DNA from: Sideroxydans sp.
GTDB taxonomy: Bacteria > Pseudomonadota > Gammaproteobacteria > Burkholderiales > Gallionellaceae
Length of the DNA stretch: 47,409 nucleotides
Reading direction: 5' to 3'
Assembly (NCBI GenBank): GCA_029850585.1
Contig: JARCRQ010000029.1
Span: forward strand, 1 to 47,409
Position 1 is the stretch's first letter, and every line of letters starts with the position of its first letter. Below the pieces are notes generated by a model. It made no database searches. It saw only the letters and a list, made by a program, of their open reading frames with translations, and was not told where the DNA came from. Shown piece after piece: positions 1-10,611 of this stretch. The position numbers and the translations under genes were made by a program.

Positions 1-791
1 GCGAGGGGTAAACAAGTGATACGCGCAAACGGATAGGCGGGGTCGCGCTCAATTTTGACGATTTTGGCGACGGGGATTCCCGCCGGATACGTGCCATCTA
101 TCCCCGATGTAACCAGCACATCGTCGTTTTGTACATCGGCACTTATCGGCATATAACGCACGCTGAGCTGGCTGGTATCGCCCGCGCCAAAAACGATGGT
201 ACGCAAACCATTACGCAACACTTGCACGGGGACGACATGATCTTTTTCGGTAATCAAAGTGACTTCCGAGACGAACGGAAAAACACGCGTAATTTGCCCC
301 ACCACACCGTTGTCGTCTATCACCACCTGCCCTGCCAGCAACTGATCGCCCGCGCCTTTGCTGATGATGACTTTGCGCTTGAACAAATCCCGTTCGCTGT
401 AAATCACCTCAGCCAATTGCGAGCTTTGTGTCTGGCGTAACGGGAGCGCGGCAAGCGTGCGTAATTGTTGATTTTCAGCTTGCAGCGATTGCAACATTAA
501 CAGCTGCGCCACATCAGCGAGATGCTGCGCTTGCAGGGCTTGATTGTGCTGTTTGAGGTTGCTTTGCAAGGAGAAATACTCGCCTACCTGCCCCCACAAA
601 CGCGCGGGCAACGTCGCCACCGCCTGCACGGGTGACACTAACAATGACAGCGCACTACGGGCTGACTCCAGATAGCGATAACGCACATCTACAAACATCA
701 ACAACACCGATAAAATCGCAAAAAATAGCAGCCGTGCCAGAGGGCTAGGGCCGCGATTAAAAAAGCGAAATGAATGAGTGTTATCTATCAT
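1..791 (-). CDS. mreC: Rod-shape-determining protein MreC, 3' end beyond the window
   Basis: MreC is a bitopic inner-membrane protein whose periplasmic domain links the MreB cytoskeleton to the elongation peptidoglycan machinery. The minus-strand reading frame is open from an ATG at 791 to the window edge (263 codons), so the C-terminus is missing. Visible are a short Arg-containing cytoplasmic N-terminus, one membrane segment (about residues 17-34), a Gln-rich coiled coil (about 80-120) and the beta-rich periplasmic domain. The last part contains a stretch reading ISKGAGDQLLAGQVVIDDNG, followed by DVLVTSGIDGTYPAGIPVAK, which is typical MreC. It lies 108 nt downstream of mreB in the same direction, the usual mreBC order. 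Identification is confident from both sequence and neighbour. Confidence 0.93.
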   Translation of the reverse strand, partial: MIDNTHSFRFFNRGPSPLARLLFFAILSVLLMFVDVRYRYLESARSALSLLVSPVQAVATLPARLWGQVGEYFSLQSNLKQHNQALQAQHLADVAQLLMLQSLQAENQQLRTLAALPLRQTQSSQLAEVIYSERDLFKRKVIISKGAGDQLLAGQVVIDDNGVVGQITRVFPFVSEVTLITEKDHVVPVQVLRNGLRTIVFGAGDTSQLSVRYMPISADVQNDDVLVTSGIDGTYPAGIPVAKIVKIERDPAYPFARITCLPL

Positions 792-899
792 TGGGATGAG
801 CAGTCGCTAGTTATCGAACGTTAGTTGGAGCAATGAGCTTCACGGGAGCAGAAATCAATGCAGCGACTAAAAACGAACGTCTAACGACTTACCTTCTCA

Positions 900-2015
<1,116 letters not shown>

Positions 2016-2026
2016 TCATTTTTGCT

Positions 2027-2314
2027 ATGTCTTTAACCACGTCCGATGTTCAAAAAATCGCCCGCCTCGCGCGGTTAGCGATGAACCCCACCGAAATTGA
2101 AGCCGCCCGCACCCAACTGTCTGGAATTTTCGAGTTAATCGCCGAAATGCAAGCGGTCGATACCAACGGTATCGCACCGATGTCGCACGCGCAAGATTTG
2201 TCTCAGCAATTACGTCCTGATGTGGTAACGGAAAGTAATCAGCGTGAGGCTTTCCAAGCCATTGCGCCACAAGTCGAAAACGGTTTATACCTCGTTCCTC
2301 AAGTTCTCGAATAA
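2027..2314 (+). CDS. gatC: Asp-tRNA(Asn)/Glu-tRNA(Gln) amidotransferase subunit C
   Basis: GatC is the small subunit that clamps GatA to GatB in the tRNA-dependent amidotransferase making Gln-tRNA(Gln) and/or Asn-tRNA(Asn). The 95-residue protein starts MSLTTSDVQKIARLARLAM, the family's first helix, and ends in the conserved GLYLVPQVLE. An upstream in-frame start exists at 1997 but would add ten non-conserved residues, so 2027 is preferred. No strong Shine-Dalgarno is visible. A TATGAT hexamer at 1985-1990 is a possible -10 element. It is followed by gatA after 6 nt, the first gene of a gatCAB operon. Confidence 0.95.
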   Translation: MSLTTSDVQKIARLARLAMNPTEIEAARTQLSGIFELIAEMQAVDTNGIAPMSHAQDLSQQLRPDVVTESNQREAFQAIAPQVENGLYLVPQVLE

Positions 2315-2320
2315 TCCATC

Positions 2321-3781
2321 ATGCTGAATTTATCTCTGCAACAACAAGGCGATGCGCTGCGCGCCAAAAAAATCTCCAGCGTCGAACTGACCCAGCTTTA
2401 TTTGGATCGTATCGCCACGCATAACCCCGTGTTGAACGCCTACGTCACCGTGGAAGCTCACAAAAGCCTAGCTCAGGCGCGCAGTGCCGATGCCATGCTG
2501 GCAAATGGCACAGCGCAAGCGTTGACAGGGATCCCCATCGCGCAGAAGGACATTTTCTGTGCGCAAGGCTGGCGCACCACTTGCGGCTCTAAGATGCTGG
2601 ACAATTTCATCTCGCCTTACGACGCGCACGTCATCACGCAATTCAACGCGGCGGGCGCGGTGAATCTGGGCAAGACCAATATGGACGAATTCGCGATGGG
2701 TTCGTCGAATGAGACTTCTTACTTCGGTCCAGTGAGGAATCCGTGGGACATCAAAGCCGTTCCGGGCGGTAGTTCGGGCGGCGCGGCAAGTGCGGTTGCT
2801 GCACGTTTATGTGCCGCTGCGACGGGCACCGACACCGGTGGCTCTATCCGCCAACCTGCCGCGCTGTGCGGCATTTCGGGTATCAAGCCAACTTACGGCA
2901 CGGTGTCGCGCTACGGCATGATCGCCTTCGCTTCTAGTTTGGATCAGGCCGGGCCAATGGGCCGCAATGCGGAAGATTTGGGCTTGATGCTCAACGTGAT
3001 GACGGGACACGACCCGCGCGACTCCACCAGTTTGGCGCGCGACAAAGAAGATTACACGCGTGATTTAAGCAAGCCGCTAAAGGGTTTGCGCATCGGTTTG
3101 CCGCGTGAATTTTTTGCGGCAGGTTTATCGCAAGATGTGGCTCAATGTGTGCAAGCCGCCGTTACCGAATATCAAAAACTGGGGGCTGTCGTGGTGGATA
3201 TTTCCCTGCCCAACGCCAAGCTGGCAGTGCCCGTTTACTATGTGCTTGCACCCGCCGAAGCGTCTAGCAATTTGTCGCGTTTTGACGGGGTGCGTTACGG
3301 TTATCGTGCCCCCGATTACACCGACCTCACCGATATGTACGAGAAGACCCGCGCACAAGGTTTCGGTGAAGAAGTGAAACGCCGCATTATGATCGGCACC
3401 TATGTTTTGTCGCACGGCTATTACGATGCCTACTATTTGCAAGCGCAAAAAATTCGCCGCCTCATCGCGCAAGATTTTGTCGAAGCCTTCAAGCAGTGCG
3501 ATGTCATCATGGGACCCACCAGCCCGTCCACCGCATTTAATCTCGGCGAAAAAGGCGACGATCCCGTACAAATGTATCTGTCCGACATCTACACCATCGC
3601 GGTGAATCTGGCGGGCTTGCCGGGTATGTCGATTCCTTGTGGCACGGGTGCAAATGGGCTGCCAGTAGGCTTGCAAATCATCGGCGATTATTTCAAAGAA
3701 GCGCAGATGTTAAACGTCGCGCATCAATATCAAATGGCGACGGATTGGCATCAACGTGTGCCAGCCACCGTAGGGGCGTAA
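2321..3781 (+). CDS. gatA: Aspartyl/glutamyl-tRNA amidotransferase subunit A
   Basis: GatA is the amidase-signature subunit that hydrolyses glutamine and channels ammonia to GatB. The 486-residue protein has the full Ser-cisSer-Lys triad by family position: Lys76 in PIAQKDIF, Ser151 in PGGSSGG and Ser175 in [10 protein letters not shown]. Length is normal for the family. It is the second gene of gatCAB and is separated from gatB by 70 nt, looser spacing than gatC-gatA. Presence of the complex suggests that Gln- and/or Asn-tRNA is made by transamidation in this organism; which of the two cannot be told without knowing the glnS/asnS content. Confidence 0.97.
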   Translation: MLNLSLQQQGDALRAKKISSVELTQLYLDRIATHNPVLNAYVTVEAHKSLAQARSADAMLANGTAQALTGIPIAQKDIFCAQGWRTTCGSKMLDNFISPYDAHVITQFNAAGAVNLGKTNMDEFAMGSSNETSYFGPVRNPWDIKAVPGGSSGGAASAVAARLCAAATGTDTGGSIRQPAALCGISGIKPTYGTVSRYGMIAFASSLDQAGPMGRNAEDLGLMLNVMTGHDPRDSTSLARDKEDYTRDLSKPLKGLRIGLPREFFAAGLSQDVAQCVQAAVTEYQKLGAVVVDISLPNAKLAVPVYYVLAPAEASSNLSRFDGVRYGYRAPDYTDLTDMYEKTRAQGFGEEVKRRIMIGTYVLSHGYYDAYYLQAQKIRRLIAQDFVEAFKQCDVIMGPTSPSTAFNLGEKGDDPVQMYLSDIYTIAVNLAGLPGMSIPCGTGANGLPVGLQIIGDYFKEAQMLNVAHQYQMATDWHQRVPATVGA

Positions 3782-3851
3782 GGCATACGCCCTTTATGTA
3801 TCAGGGCGCATGCCATATTGCCCCCACCATCGAATCAAAAGGAACATCGCA

Positions 3852-5306
3852 ATGAAATGGGAAATCGTTATCGGGCTGGAAGTGCATACCCAGCTTTCTA
3901 CCAACACTAAAATTTTTTCCGGCGCGTCCACCGCGTTCGGCTCTGAACCCAACACTCAAGCGGATGCGGTGAGTATCGCGTTGCCAGGCGTGTTGCCCGT
4001 GTTGAATAAAGGTGCTGTGGAACGTGCGATTAAATTTGGTCTTGCGGTCGGTGCGCACATCGCGCCGCGCTCGGTGTTCGCGCGCAAAAATTATTTCTAT
4101 CCTGACTTACCCAAGGGCTATCAAATCAGCCAAATGGAGCTGCCCGTGGTAGGAGCTGGCGCGTTGACGATACAAGTTGAACCTTTGTCGGGCAACGCCA
4201 AACCCTACGAAAAAACCGTGCGCATCACGCGCGCGCATTTGGAAGAAGACGCGGGTAAATCCGTGCATGGTGCGACGCAAGGATTGACTGGCATAGACTT
4301 AAATCGCGCTGGCACACCGCTGCTGGAAATCGTTTCCGAGCCAGATATGTGTTCCGCCGCTGAAGCCGTGGCATACGCTAAAGCCTTGCACACCGTGGTG
4401 CGCTGGATCGGCATTTGCGACGGCAATATGCAAGAAGGTTCGTTCCGTTGCGACGTGAACGTGTCGGTGCGCAAGCCCGGCGAGCCGCTAGGCACACGCC
4501 GCGAAATCAAAAACTTGAACTCGTTTAAGTTTATGCAACAAGCCATAGATTACGAGGTGCAATGGCAAATCGACACGCTGGAAAGCGGCGGAAAAATTCA
4601 GCAAGCGACGATTTTATTTAACCCCGACACGGGCGAAACACGCGCGATGCGCAGCAAAGAAGACGCGCACGATTACCGTTATTTTCCCGATCCCGATTTG
4701 TTGCCGCTGGACATTACGCCTGCGATGATAGAAACAGTGCGCGCCACCCTGCCAGAGCTGCCAACGACTAAGCGTGCGCGCTACACCAATGAATTTGGCT
4801 TGTCGGCTTATGACGCGAACAGTTTGACCAGCTCGCGTGAGATGGCAGAATTTTTTGATGCGAGCGTATCCATAGTCGGCGCAGCGCAGGCTAAACTTTC
4901 TGCAAACTGGCTAATCGGCGAACTCAGCGCGCAGCTCAATCGTGACGGATTGGACATCGCGCAATGTCCAATCAACGCGGCGCAATTCGGCGGGATGTTG
5001 GCGCGGATTGCCGACGGCACGATTTCAAATTCCGGCGCGAAAGAAGTGTTCCGCGCCTTATGGAGCGAAGGCGGCGAGGCGGATGCCATTATCGAAGCTA
5101 AAGGCTTAAAGCAAGTTTCCGACAGCGGCGCGATTGAAAAAATCGTGGATGACGTGATGGCGGCGAACGCTGAAAAAGTGGCGGAATATCGCAGCGGCAA
5201 AGATAAATTATTTGGATTTTTTGTCGGTGCGGCGATGAAGGCAAGTCAAGGCAAAGCCAATCCAGCGCAGTTGAACGAGGTGTTGAAACAGAAGTTGGCG
5301 GGCTAA
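3852..5306 (+). CDS. gatB: Aspartyl/glutamyl-tRNA amidotransferase subunit B
   Basis: GatB binds the mischarged tRNA, phosphorylates the side-chain carboxylate and amidates it with ammonia from GatA. The 484-residue protein opens [20 protein letters not shown], the diagnostic GatB N-terminus. It carries the cradle-domain sequences and ends in the helical and YqeY-like tail ([20 protein letters not shown]). The frame is open 14 codons further upstream, but the chosen ATG has an AAAGGA site at a good distance and starts at the conserved sequence. It is the last gene of gatCAB; a lipoprotein protease follows after 15 nt and may be co-transcribed. Confidence 0.97.
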   Translation: MKWEIVIGLEVHTQLSTNTKIFSGASTAFGSEPNTQADAVSIALPGVLPVLNKGAVERAIKFGLAVGAHIAPRSVFARKNYFYPDLPKGYQISQMELPVVGAGALTIQVEPLSGNAKPYEKTVRITRAHLEEDAGKSVHGATQGLTGIDLNRAGTPLLEIVSEPDMCSAAEAVAYAKALHTVVRWIGICDGNMQEGSFRCDVNVSVRKPGEPLGTRREIKNLNSFKFMQQAIDYEVQWQIDTLESGGKIQQATILFNPDTGETRAMRSKEDAHDYRYFPDPDLLPLDITPAMIETVRATLPELPTTKRARYTNEFGLSAYDANSLTSSREMAEFFDASVSIVGAAQAKLSANWLIGELSAQLNRDGLDIAQCPINAAQFGGMLARIADGTISNSGAKEVFRALWSEGGEADAIIEAKGLKQVSDSGAIEKIVDDVMAANAEKVAEYRSGKDKLFGFFVGAAMKASQGKANPAQLNEVLKQKLAG

Positions 5307-5321
5307 TTACAGGAGCTAAAA

Positions 5322-6866
5322 ATGTTGCGTGCAATTTCTTTAACTATCGTTGCGTCCATTTTGTTGAGTGCGTGCGGGGTGAATCCCGTTACACACAAAC
5401 ACGAGTTGCAATTCGTTTCCGAAGAAAAAGAAATTGCCATGGGGCAGCAAAACTATGTGCCTGCACGTCAACAGCAAGGCGGTGATTACGTCATCGACCC
5501 TGAACTCACCGCTTATGTGCAAAGCGTGGGCAACAAACTCGCCGCCGTATCCGACCGTAAACTGCCTTACGAATTTGTGGTGCTGAATGACTCTGTGCCA
5601 AACGCTTGGGCGATGCCAGGCGGCAAAATTGCCTTCAATCGCGGACTGCTTTATGAACTCAATTCAGAGGCGGAATTAGCCGCTGTGTTGAGCCACGAAA
5701 TTGTCCACGCAGCGGCGCGGCACGGTGCGAAAAGCATGGAGAGCGGCATGTTGTTGCAAGGCGCGAGCGTACTCGCGGCAGCGGCAACGCAGAACACTCG
5801 CTATGGACAATTGGCGGTGGGCGGCGCGCAACTCAGCTCACAACTTATCTCAACTAAATTTGGTCGCGACGACGAATCGGAAGCGGACAAATACGGCATG
5901 CTGTATATGAAACGCGCGGGCTACGACCCGCGCGCCGCCGTCACCTTACAAGAGATCTTTGTGCGTTTGAGCCAAGGACAAAAAAGTGACTTTATCAAAG
6001 GTTTGTTCGCCAGCCATCCACCTTCCGATCAGCGCGTCGCCGACAACCAAGCCACACTTGCAGAGTTAGGCGCAGGCGGTGAATGGGGACGCGAAATTTA
6101 TGCGCAAAAAGTCGGGCATTTGAAAGCGACCAAGACCGCTTATCAAGACTACGACCAAGGCGTGCATAGCCTGCCGAACGACCCCAACAAAGCCGCTGCA
6201 CTTGCCAAGCAAGCAATTGCCATTGAGCCGCGCGAGGCACGTTTCCAAGAATTATTAGGCGACGTTTCTTTAGCGCAAAAAAACAATCAAGCGGCGTTGG
6301 GCTTTTACAACCAAGCCATCAAAATGCAGCCCGATTATTTCCGCCCGCATGTGCAAAGCGGCATCGCGCTAAACAACTTAGGGCGCAAAGCCGAAGCGGA
6401 AAAAGCACTCACGCACAGCAACGCCTTGCTGCCCACCGCGACCAGCCATTATTTATTGGGGCAACTCGCCGAAGGACGCGGCGATGTGAATGCGGCGATG
6501 CAAAACTATCAAGTCGCCGCCAGCTCCGATTCAGGCATAGGGCAGTCATCCAGTGCGCGTTTGTTGCAGCTTGATTTGCCGCGCAACCCTGCCAAGTATT
6601 TGCAGCTTGAAGTAAGTAATGATGCCGCAGGCAATGTGTATGCGCTGGTTGCCAATCCGACCTCGGCAACGCTGGCGCGTGTGCAACTGCGCGTGGTCAA
6701 ACTCGATGCGGCAAGCCAACGCATCACCGCGCAAACTGCACCGCTGTTCATCGCCAACTTAGCCAGCAATCAGCAAGGTCAAGTCGCGGCGGGGATACGC
6801 CTTAGTAACGCGCAAGAACTGGATTTATTACGGGTCGTGATTGAAGCGGTGCAAGTGGCAAAGTAA
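5322..6866 (+). CDS. Lipoprotein M48-family metalloprotease with TPR repeats (BepA/YfgC-like)
   Basis: This is a predicted periplasmic, membrane-anchored zinc endopeptidase. The N-terminus is a signal peptide with lipobox LLSAC (Cys18). The peptidase M48 domain has HEIVH at 125-129 and a candidate third zinc ligand, Glu187, in DDESEADKYG. TPR-like helices follow from about residue 270 to 400, and about 100 residues of beta-type sequence without recognised motifs come after. BepA of E. coli has the same protease-plus-TPR design and works in BAM-dependent outer-membrane protein quality control. At 514 residues with a lipobox this protein is somewhat longer than BepA, so orthology is inference. 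A clear AGGAG site precedes the ATG. It lies downstream of gatB and convergent with rimO. Confidence 0.88.
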   Translation: MLRAISLTIVASILLSACGVNPVTHKHELQFVSEEKEIAMGQQNYVPARQQQGGDYVIDPELTAYVQSVGNKLAAVSDRKLPYEFVVLNDSVPNAWAMPGGKIAFNRGLLYELNSEAELAAVLSHEIVHAAARHGAKSMESGMLLQGASVLAAAATQNTRYGQLAVGGAQLSSQLISTKFGRDDESEADKYGMLYMKRAGYDPRAAVTLQEIFVRLSQGQKSDFIKGLFASHPPSDQRVADNQATLAELGAGGEWGREIYAQKVGHLKATKTAYQDYDQGVHSLPNDPNKAAALAKQAIAIEPREARFQELLGDVSLAQKNNQAALGFYNQAIKMQPDYFRPHVQSGIALNNLGRKAEAEKALTHSNALLPTATSHYLLGQLAEGRGDVNAAMQNYQVAASSDSGIGQSSSARLLQLDLPRNPAKYLQLEVSNDAAGNVYALVANPTSATLARVQLRVVKLDAASQRITAQTAPLFIANLASNQQGQVAAGIRLSNAQELDLLRVVIEAVQVAK

Positions 6867-6904
6867 GACAAATCCGCACCACTCTCGCCTCGCCGTGTGA
6901 CAAA

Positions 6905-8245
6905 TTAAACCAGCTCCGCCCACAAATCATGCTCGTCAGAATCAATAATTTTGACCGTGACCAGCTCGCCGACTTTCAAGTGCGCGGCATTTTCGATAAA
7001 CACTGAGCCGTCGATTTCTGGAGCATCGGCGGCACTACGCGCCACCGCGCCTTCCTCGTCCACCTCATCGACCAACACCTGCATAGTGCGACCGATTTTT
7101 TTGGCTAAACGCGCCGCGCTAATTTCTTCCTGTAACGCCATCAAACGTGCCAAGCGTTGCTCTTGAATGTCAGGATGAATATGGTCGGGCAACTCGTTGG
7201 CGACTGCGCCTTCGACCGGTGAATACTTAAACGCGCCAACGCGATCTAATTGCGCTTCGCGTAAAAAATCCAACAGCTCTTCAAACTCCGCTTCGGTCTC
7301 GCCAGGGAAGCCAACGATAAAAGTACTGCGCAGGGTTAAGTCAGGACAAATCTCGCGCCATTTTTTAATACGCGCCAACACGCCGTCAGAATTACCCGGA
7401 CGTTTCATCAATTTTAGAATGCGCTGGTTGGCGTGCTGAAACGGTATATCCAGATACGGCAAAATTTTGCCCGCCGCCATGTAGGGAATCACCTCGTCCA
7501 CGTGCGGATAGGGATAGACATAATGCAAGCGCACCCATACGCCCAGATCGCCGAGTGCGACCGCTAACTCGGTCATACGCGTCTTGAGCGGGCGACCGTC
7601 CCAAAAGCCGGTGCGATACTTAATGTCCACGCCATACGCGCTGGTATCTTGCGAAATCACCAACAATTCTTTCACGCCCGACTTGACCAAACTTTGCGCT
7701 TCTTGCATCACCTCACCGACGGGACGGCTGACTAAATCGCCGCGCATCGACGGAATAATGCAGAAGGTACAACGATGGTTACAACCTTCGGAAATTTTCA
7801 AATAAGCAAAATGTTTGGGCGTGAGGCGAATGCCGTGCGCGGGGACTAAATCCATATAGGGGTCGTGCGGCTTGGGCAGATGTTGATGTACTACCGCCAT
7901 CACCTCATCGGTGGCGTGTGGGCCCGTTACCGCCAGTACGCTGGGGTGTGCGGTTTGCACCACGCCCTCTTTCGCGCCTAAGCATCCCGTCACAATCACT
8001 TTGCCGTTTTCGGCTAAGGCTTCGCCGATGGCATCCAATGATTCCGCCACCGCGCTGTCGATAAAACCGCAGGTGTTCACCACCACGAGGTCGGCATCTT
8101 GATAGCTGTTGGAAATCATATAACCCTCGGCGCGCAAGCGCGTCAGGATGTGTTCGGAATCCACCGTCGCCTTAGGGCAACCGAGCGAAATAAAACCAAC
8201 TTGCGGAATTTTTTTAGGCGCGTTCATGGCTTGTTTCTCATTCAT
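6905..8245 (-). CDS. rimO: Ribosomal protein S12 methylthiotransferase RimO
   Basis: RimO is a radical-SAM enzyme that adds a methylthio group to the conserved aspartate of ribosomal protein S12. The N-terminal UPF0004 domain has three iron-sulfur cysteines (Cys23, Cys59, Cys88). The radical-SAM motif CNHRCTFC holds Cys155, Cys159 and Cys162. A C-terminal TRAM domain follows from about residue 380. The sequence [14 protein letters not shown] distinguishes RimO from its tRNA-acting relative MiaB. Length (446) is normal. A second ATG six codons in (8227) is an equally possible start, since neither has a strong ribosome site. The next gene upstream on this strand is the ZIP transporter, 15 nt away, so the two may form an operon. 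Confidence 0.95.
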   Translation of the reverse strand: MNEKQAMNAPKKIPQVGFISLGCPKATVDSEHILTRLRAEGYMISNSYQDADLVVVNTCGFIDSAVAESLDAIGEALAENGKVIVTGCLGAKEGVVQTAHPSVLAVTGPHATDEVMAVVHQHLPKPHDPYMDLVPAHGIRLTPKHFAYLKISEGCNHRCTFCIIPSMRGDLVSRPVGEVMQEAQSLVKSGVKELLVISQDTSAYGVDIKYRTGFWDGRPLKTRMTELAVALGDLGVWVRLHYVYPYPHVDEVIPYMAAGKILPYLDIPFQHANQRILKLMKRPGNSDGVLARIKKWREICPDLTLRSTFIVGFPGETEAEFEELLDFLREAQLDRVGAFKYSPVEGAVANELPDHIHPDIQEQRLARLMALQEEISAARLAKKIGRTMQVLVDEVDEEGAVARSAADAPEIDGSVFIENAAHLKVGELVTVKIIDSDEHDLWAELV

Positions 8246-8260
8246 AACTGGCTTTCTGTG

Positions 8261-9043
8261 TTACATGCCAACCATTAAGTTGACGAAAAATATCGAGGAC
8301 ACGCCTAGCGCGATGAGCACCACTTGCTCAATGGTGTCGCGTAATTGCGTGCGTTTATGTAAGCCTGGAATCAAGTCAGCGACCGCGACGTAAATCATGC
8401 TGGCTGCTGCCAACGCCAATAAAATTGGCACGGCGTGCTGCATGGATTGCAAGGCGAAGTACGCCAAAATCCCGCCTAGCAAAGTCGCCAAACTGGACAC
8501 CAAATTCAGCATCAAGGCTTGGGCTTTGCTGTAACCGGAATGCAGCAAAATCATAAAGTCGCCGACCTCTTGCGGAATCTCATGCGCGATAATGGCTAAT
8601 GAAGTGACGATGCCTAGATGAATATCGGTCATAAATGCCGCCGCGATAATCACCCCATCGACAAAATTATGAAAAGTATCACCGACGATAATCATCATAC
8701 CGCTGCGCCCATGCGCGTGACTGCTATGTGACTCGTGCGCTTCGCAATGGTCGTGATGACAATGCCGCCAGATGAGCAATTTTTCTAGCGTGAAGAACAG
8801 CAAAATCCCCAGCAAAATCGTGCCACTCACCGCCGCAAAGTTGCCGCTCAAACGCATCGCCTCGGGCAGGATATCTAAAAAAACCGCGCCCAACAACGCG
8901 CCGATAGCGTAACTCACCAAGCCGTTCACCCAATGGGCGCGGGCGTTCAGCGCGAATAAGGCGGCGCACACAACGCTCAACGCGCCGCCTAAAAAGCTGG
9001 CAGCAACAATCCACAACAAAACACTCATGGGAATTTCAGGCAA
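8261..9043 (-). CDS. ZIP-family divalent metal transporter
   Basis: This is an inner-membrane transporter of the ZIP family, which moves Zn(II) and related cations into the cytoplasm. The 260-residue protein has about seven or eight hydrophobic helices. A His/Glu/Asp-rich cytoplasmic loop lies around residues 93-110, just before TM4. The two metal-site helices carry HNFVDGV and HEIPQEVGDF, with the HEIPQE motif typical of the family. Another start at 9028 (MSVLLWIV) is possible, because both ATGs lack an obvious ribosome site. It sits 15 nt upstream of rimO. Substrate cannot be fixed from sequence; zinc is the usual one, and a second zinc-type uptake cluster lies 7 kb away. Confidence 0.85.
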   Translation of the reverse strand: MPEIPMSVLLWIVAASFLGGALSVVCAALFALNARAHWVNGLVSYAIGALLGAVFLDILPEAMRLSGNFAAVSGTILLGILLFFTLEKLLIWRHCHHDHCEAHESHSSHAHGRSGMMIIVGDTFHNFVDGVIIAAAFMTDIHLGIVTSLAIIAHEIPQEVGDFMILLHSGYSKAQALMLNLVSSLATLLGGILAYFALQSMQHAVPILLALAAASMIYVAVADLIPGLHKRTQLRDTIEQVVLIALGVSSIFFVNLMVGM

Positions 9044-9282
9044 TCAAAAGGGCGCGGATTATAGCGCAGGCAATCGGTAACGCGGCGGTCTCGCTGCGAG
9101 TTGCTTAATTCTTCAAGGATAAGGGGTAAGGCGTTATTCCAGTGTCTCAAGAAATCCGAGCAAGGCGGTGCGTTTGGGCTGATGTCGCAGGGCGAAACAA
9201 CTCAGGAGCGAAGCAGATAGACGGAGCGCAAGTCTGCACCGCGAAGAAATCAAAAGCGGGCTCTCAATCTAGGAGTGATGCG

Positions 9283-9426
9283 ATGAAAACCAAATGCAAA
9301 TACATGAAAGGCACGGAGTTCAAAGAGCGGCAGCCGTGGCTTCCGTTTGTGGATGCGGCGGGCGTGGTGTTGCGCATCTTGGAAGAAGTCAAAAAGGGCG
9401 CGACGGACTGGTTTAAGGCTGGGTGA
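9283..9426 (+). CDS. Small ORF of unknown function, 47 codons
   Basis: I do not recognise this product. The ATG is preceded by an AGGAG site seven bases upstream, better than many genes here. The peptide begins MKTKCKYMKG, is basic at the start and continues with an amphipathic stretch (VVLRILEEVKKGATDWF). An in-frame GTG at 9142 would extend it, but the added sequence is low-complexity and looks non-coding. It lies between the ZIP gene and a toxin-antitoxin-like pair. It could be a real small protein, the leftover end of a larger gene, or chance. Confidence 0.4.
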   Translation: MKTKCKYMKGTEFKERQPWLPFVDAAGVVLRILEEVKKGATDWFKAG

Positions 9427-9523
9427 AGGGTTTTTAAGACGGCGCGCAAAATAAGTGCGCCAGAACAGCTTCTTTTGGGTTTTTCAGCTACGTTACGAAG
9501 AAAGGAATTAAACTAAGCGAAGC

Positions 9524-9802
9524 ATGAAAATAATCTATCGGCAACATGCATTACAGAGCATGCACGAAAGAGGAATTACTGAGCCTGAAATTGAACAAGC
9601 AATTAATGAAGGTGAGGTAATTAAAAACTATCCTGAAGACACGCCTTATCCGAGCGTTTTAGTTTTAGCACGGATACACGGTAAAGCGATACACATTGTC
9701 TATTCAGTCAGCGAAGAAGATGCAGTGAAAATGGTCATTACAACCTATGAACCAAACCCAGAAATTTGGCTAAGCGATATGAAAACAAGGAGAACAAAAT
9801 GA
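9524..9802 (+). CDS. DUF4258 protein, putative toxin of a type II toxin-antitoxin pair
   Basis: This is a 92-residue protein with the DUF4258 pattern: an opening beta strand followed by HALQSMHERGI, a conserved helix EPEIEQAINEGEVI, then strands around VLVLARIHGKAIHIVYSV and the end strand MVITTYEP. DUF4258 proteins are small RelE/HigB-fold-like products often found beside antitoxins. The stop codon overlaps the start of the next gene (ATGA), indicating translational coupling to a YgiT-type zinc-finger protein, an antitoxin-like partner. Toxicity is inferred from family and context only. Base composition is visibly more AT-rich than the flanking housekeeping genes, which fits acquisition. Confidence 0.75.
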   Translation: MKIIYRQHALQSMHERGITEPEIEQAINEGEVIKNYPEDTPYPSVLVLARIHGKAIHIVYSVSEEDAVKMVITTYEPNPEIWLSDMKTRRTK

Positions 9803-10026
9803 AATGCCCTATTTGTAAACATGGTGAAATGGTTAATGGTGTTGCCAGTATCACATTAGAGCGAGCGGGTTCTACCGTGATGTTCAAATGCGTGCCTGCT
9901 GGAATTTGCAATAATTGCGGCGAAGCCTTTTACAACGCAGAAACCACGAAATCTTTATTAGAACAAGCCGACCAAGTCGCAAAACGAGGGGTTGAGGTTG
10001 ATATTCGACGATATGCAACTGCTTAA
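9799..10026 (+). CDS. YgiT/MqsA-type zinc-finger protein, putative antitoxin
   Basis: This is a 75-residue protein opening MKCPICKHG, with a second CNNCGEAF motif around residue 38, giving the two CxxC knuckles of the YgiT/MqsA N-terminal zinc domain. The C-terminal part (TTKSLLEQADQVAKRG) resembles the linker after that domain. Full-length MqsA has a further HTH domain that is absent here, so DNA binding is uncertain. The longer reading frame starting at 9766 lies inside the upstream gene. The ATG at 9799 overlaps the preceding stop and has AAGGAG just before it. A strong terminator directly follows. It probably neutralises the product of the coupled DUF4258 gene. Confidence 0.75.
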   Translation: MKCPICKHGEMVNGVASITLERAGSTVMFKCVPAGICNNCGEAFYNAETTKSLLEQADQVAKRGVEVDIRRYATA

Positions 10027-10030
10027 AACT

Positions 10031-10055
10031 AAGCCCTCTTCGGAGGGCTTTTTCT
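10031..10055 (+). terminator. Rho-independent terminator of the DUF4258/YgiT pair
   Basis: An eight-pair stem AAGCCCTC/GAGGGCTT closes a TTCG tetraloop and runs straight into a T-rich tract. It starts five bases after the YgiT-type stop codon, so the pair is a self-contained transcription unit. Confidence 0.9.
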
Positions 10056-10190
10056 TTGGCAGTTATCCACGAATTTTGTTGATAAGGATGTTGGCAAAAA
10101 AGCGCACAGCGGCGCGGAGCATGGCGTAAAGGAAGGTTGTCATTTTTTAATCAGATGGATTGAGCTTCAATAAACAACAGGACTTCAGAA

Positions 10191-10574
10191 GTGGTGGCGT
10201 TTTTTTTGTTGCCCAGTAACCACCCAAACAAACGCGAATTCTTTGACTTTCTTGAGCATATTCTTCAAGCAATTAAACGCCTCAACACTTATACCAAAGA
10301 GACAGACGAAATCGTTTTTAGGCAAAGCGAACTCATTCAAGATGCCGTGATTCGTAATATCGAAATCATTGGCGAGGCGGCACGAAATATTGAGAAATAT
10401 CACCCAGAGCTTGCTGCGCAATATCATAACGTTCCTTGGGCGGACGTTTATTTGATGCGTAATCGGGTGGCGCATGGCTACTTTTCGGTTGACCTTGATG
10501 TGATATGGAAAACGTTTGAACGAGATATTCCAGAATTGGAACGTGAAATAAGAGCGATCGATTCTTGCCGTTGA
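10191..10574 (+). CDS. HepT-like (DUF86) protein without an adjacent MntA partner
   Basis: The protein is 127 residues and belongs to the HepT/DUF86 family, all-helical RNases that act as toxins with the nucleotidyltransferase antitoxin MntA. The family signatures are present: an opening helix EFFDFLEHILQAIKRL, the central QDAVIRNIEIIGEAARNI, and the Rx4HxY active-site motif as RNRVAHGY (Arg90, His95, Tyr97). The start is uncertain: GTG at 10191 has an AGGA site but is followed by an unusual run of eight T and a hydrophobic lead of about ten residues. No MntA-like gene (GSxARG signature) is visible on either side, so the gene is solitary. Antitoxin loss or another function are both possible. 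Confidence 0.75.
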   Translation: MVAFFLLPSNHPNKREFFDFLEHILQAIKRLNTYTKETDEIVFRQSELIQDAVIRNIEIIGEAARNIEKYHPELAAQYHNVPWADVYLMRNRVAHGYFSVDLDVIWKTFERDIPELEREIRAIDSCR

Positions 10575-10611
10575 GTATCTCGTGATGAGATTTATCCCGT
10601 TATTGCGAATC

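Noticed and set aside
9430-9460. GGCGC/GCGCC hairpin before the DUF4258 gene
   Set aside because: Five pairs with a loose loop and no T-tract after it; likely chance.
10577-10591. ATCTC-GTGAT-GAGAT hairpin after the HepT-like gene as a terminator
   Set aside because: The stem has only five pairs and lacks a T-tract; too weak to call.
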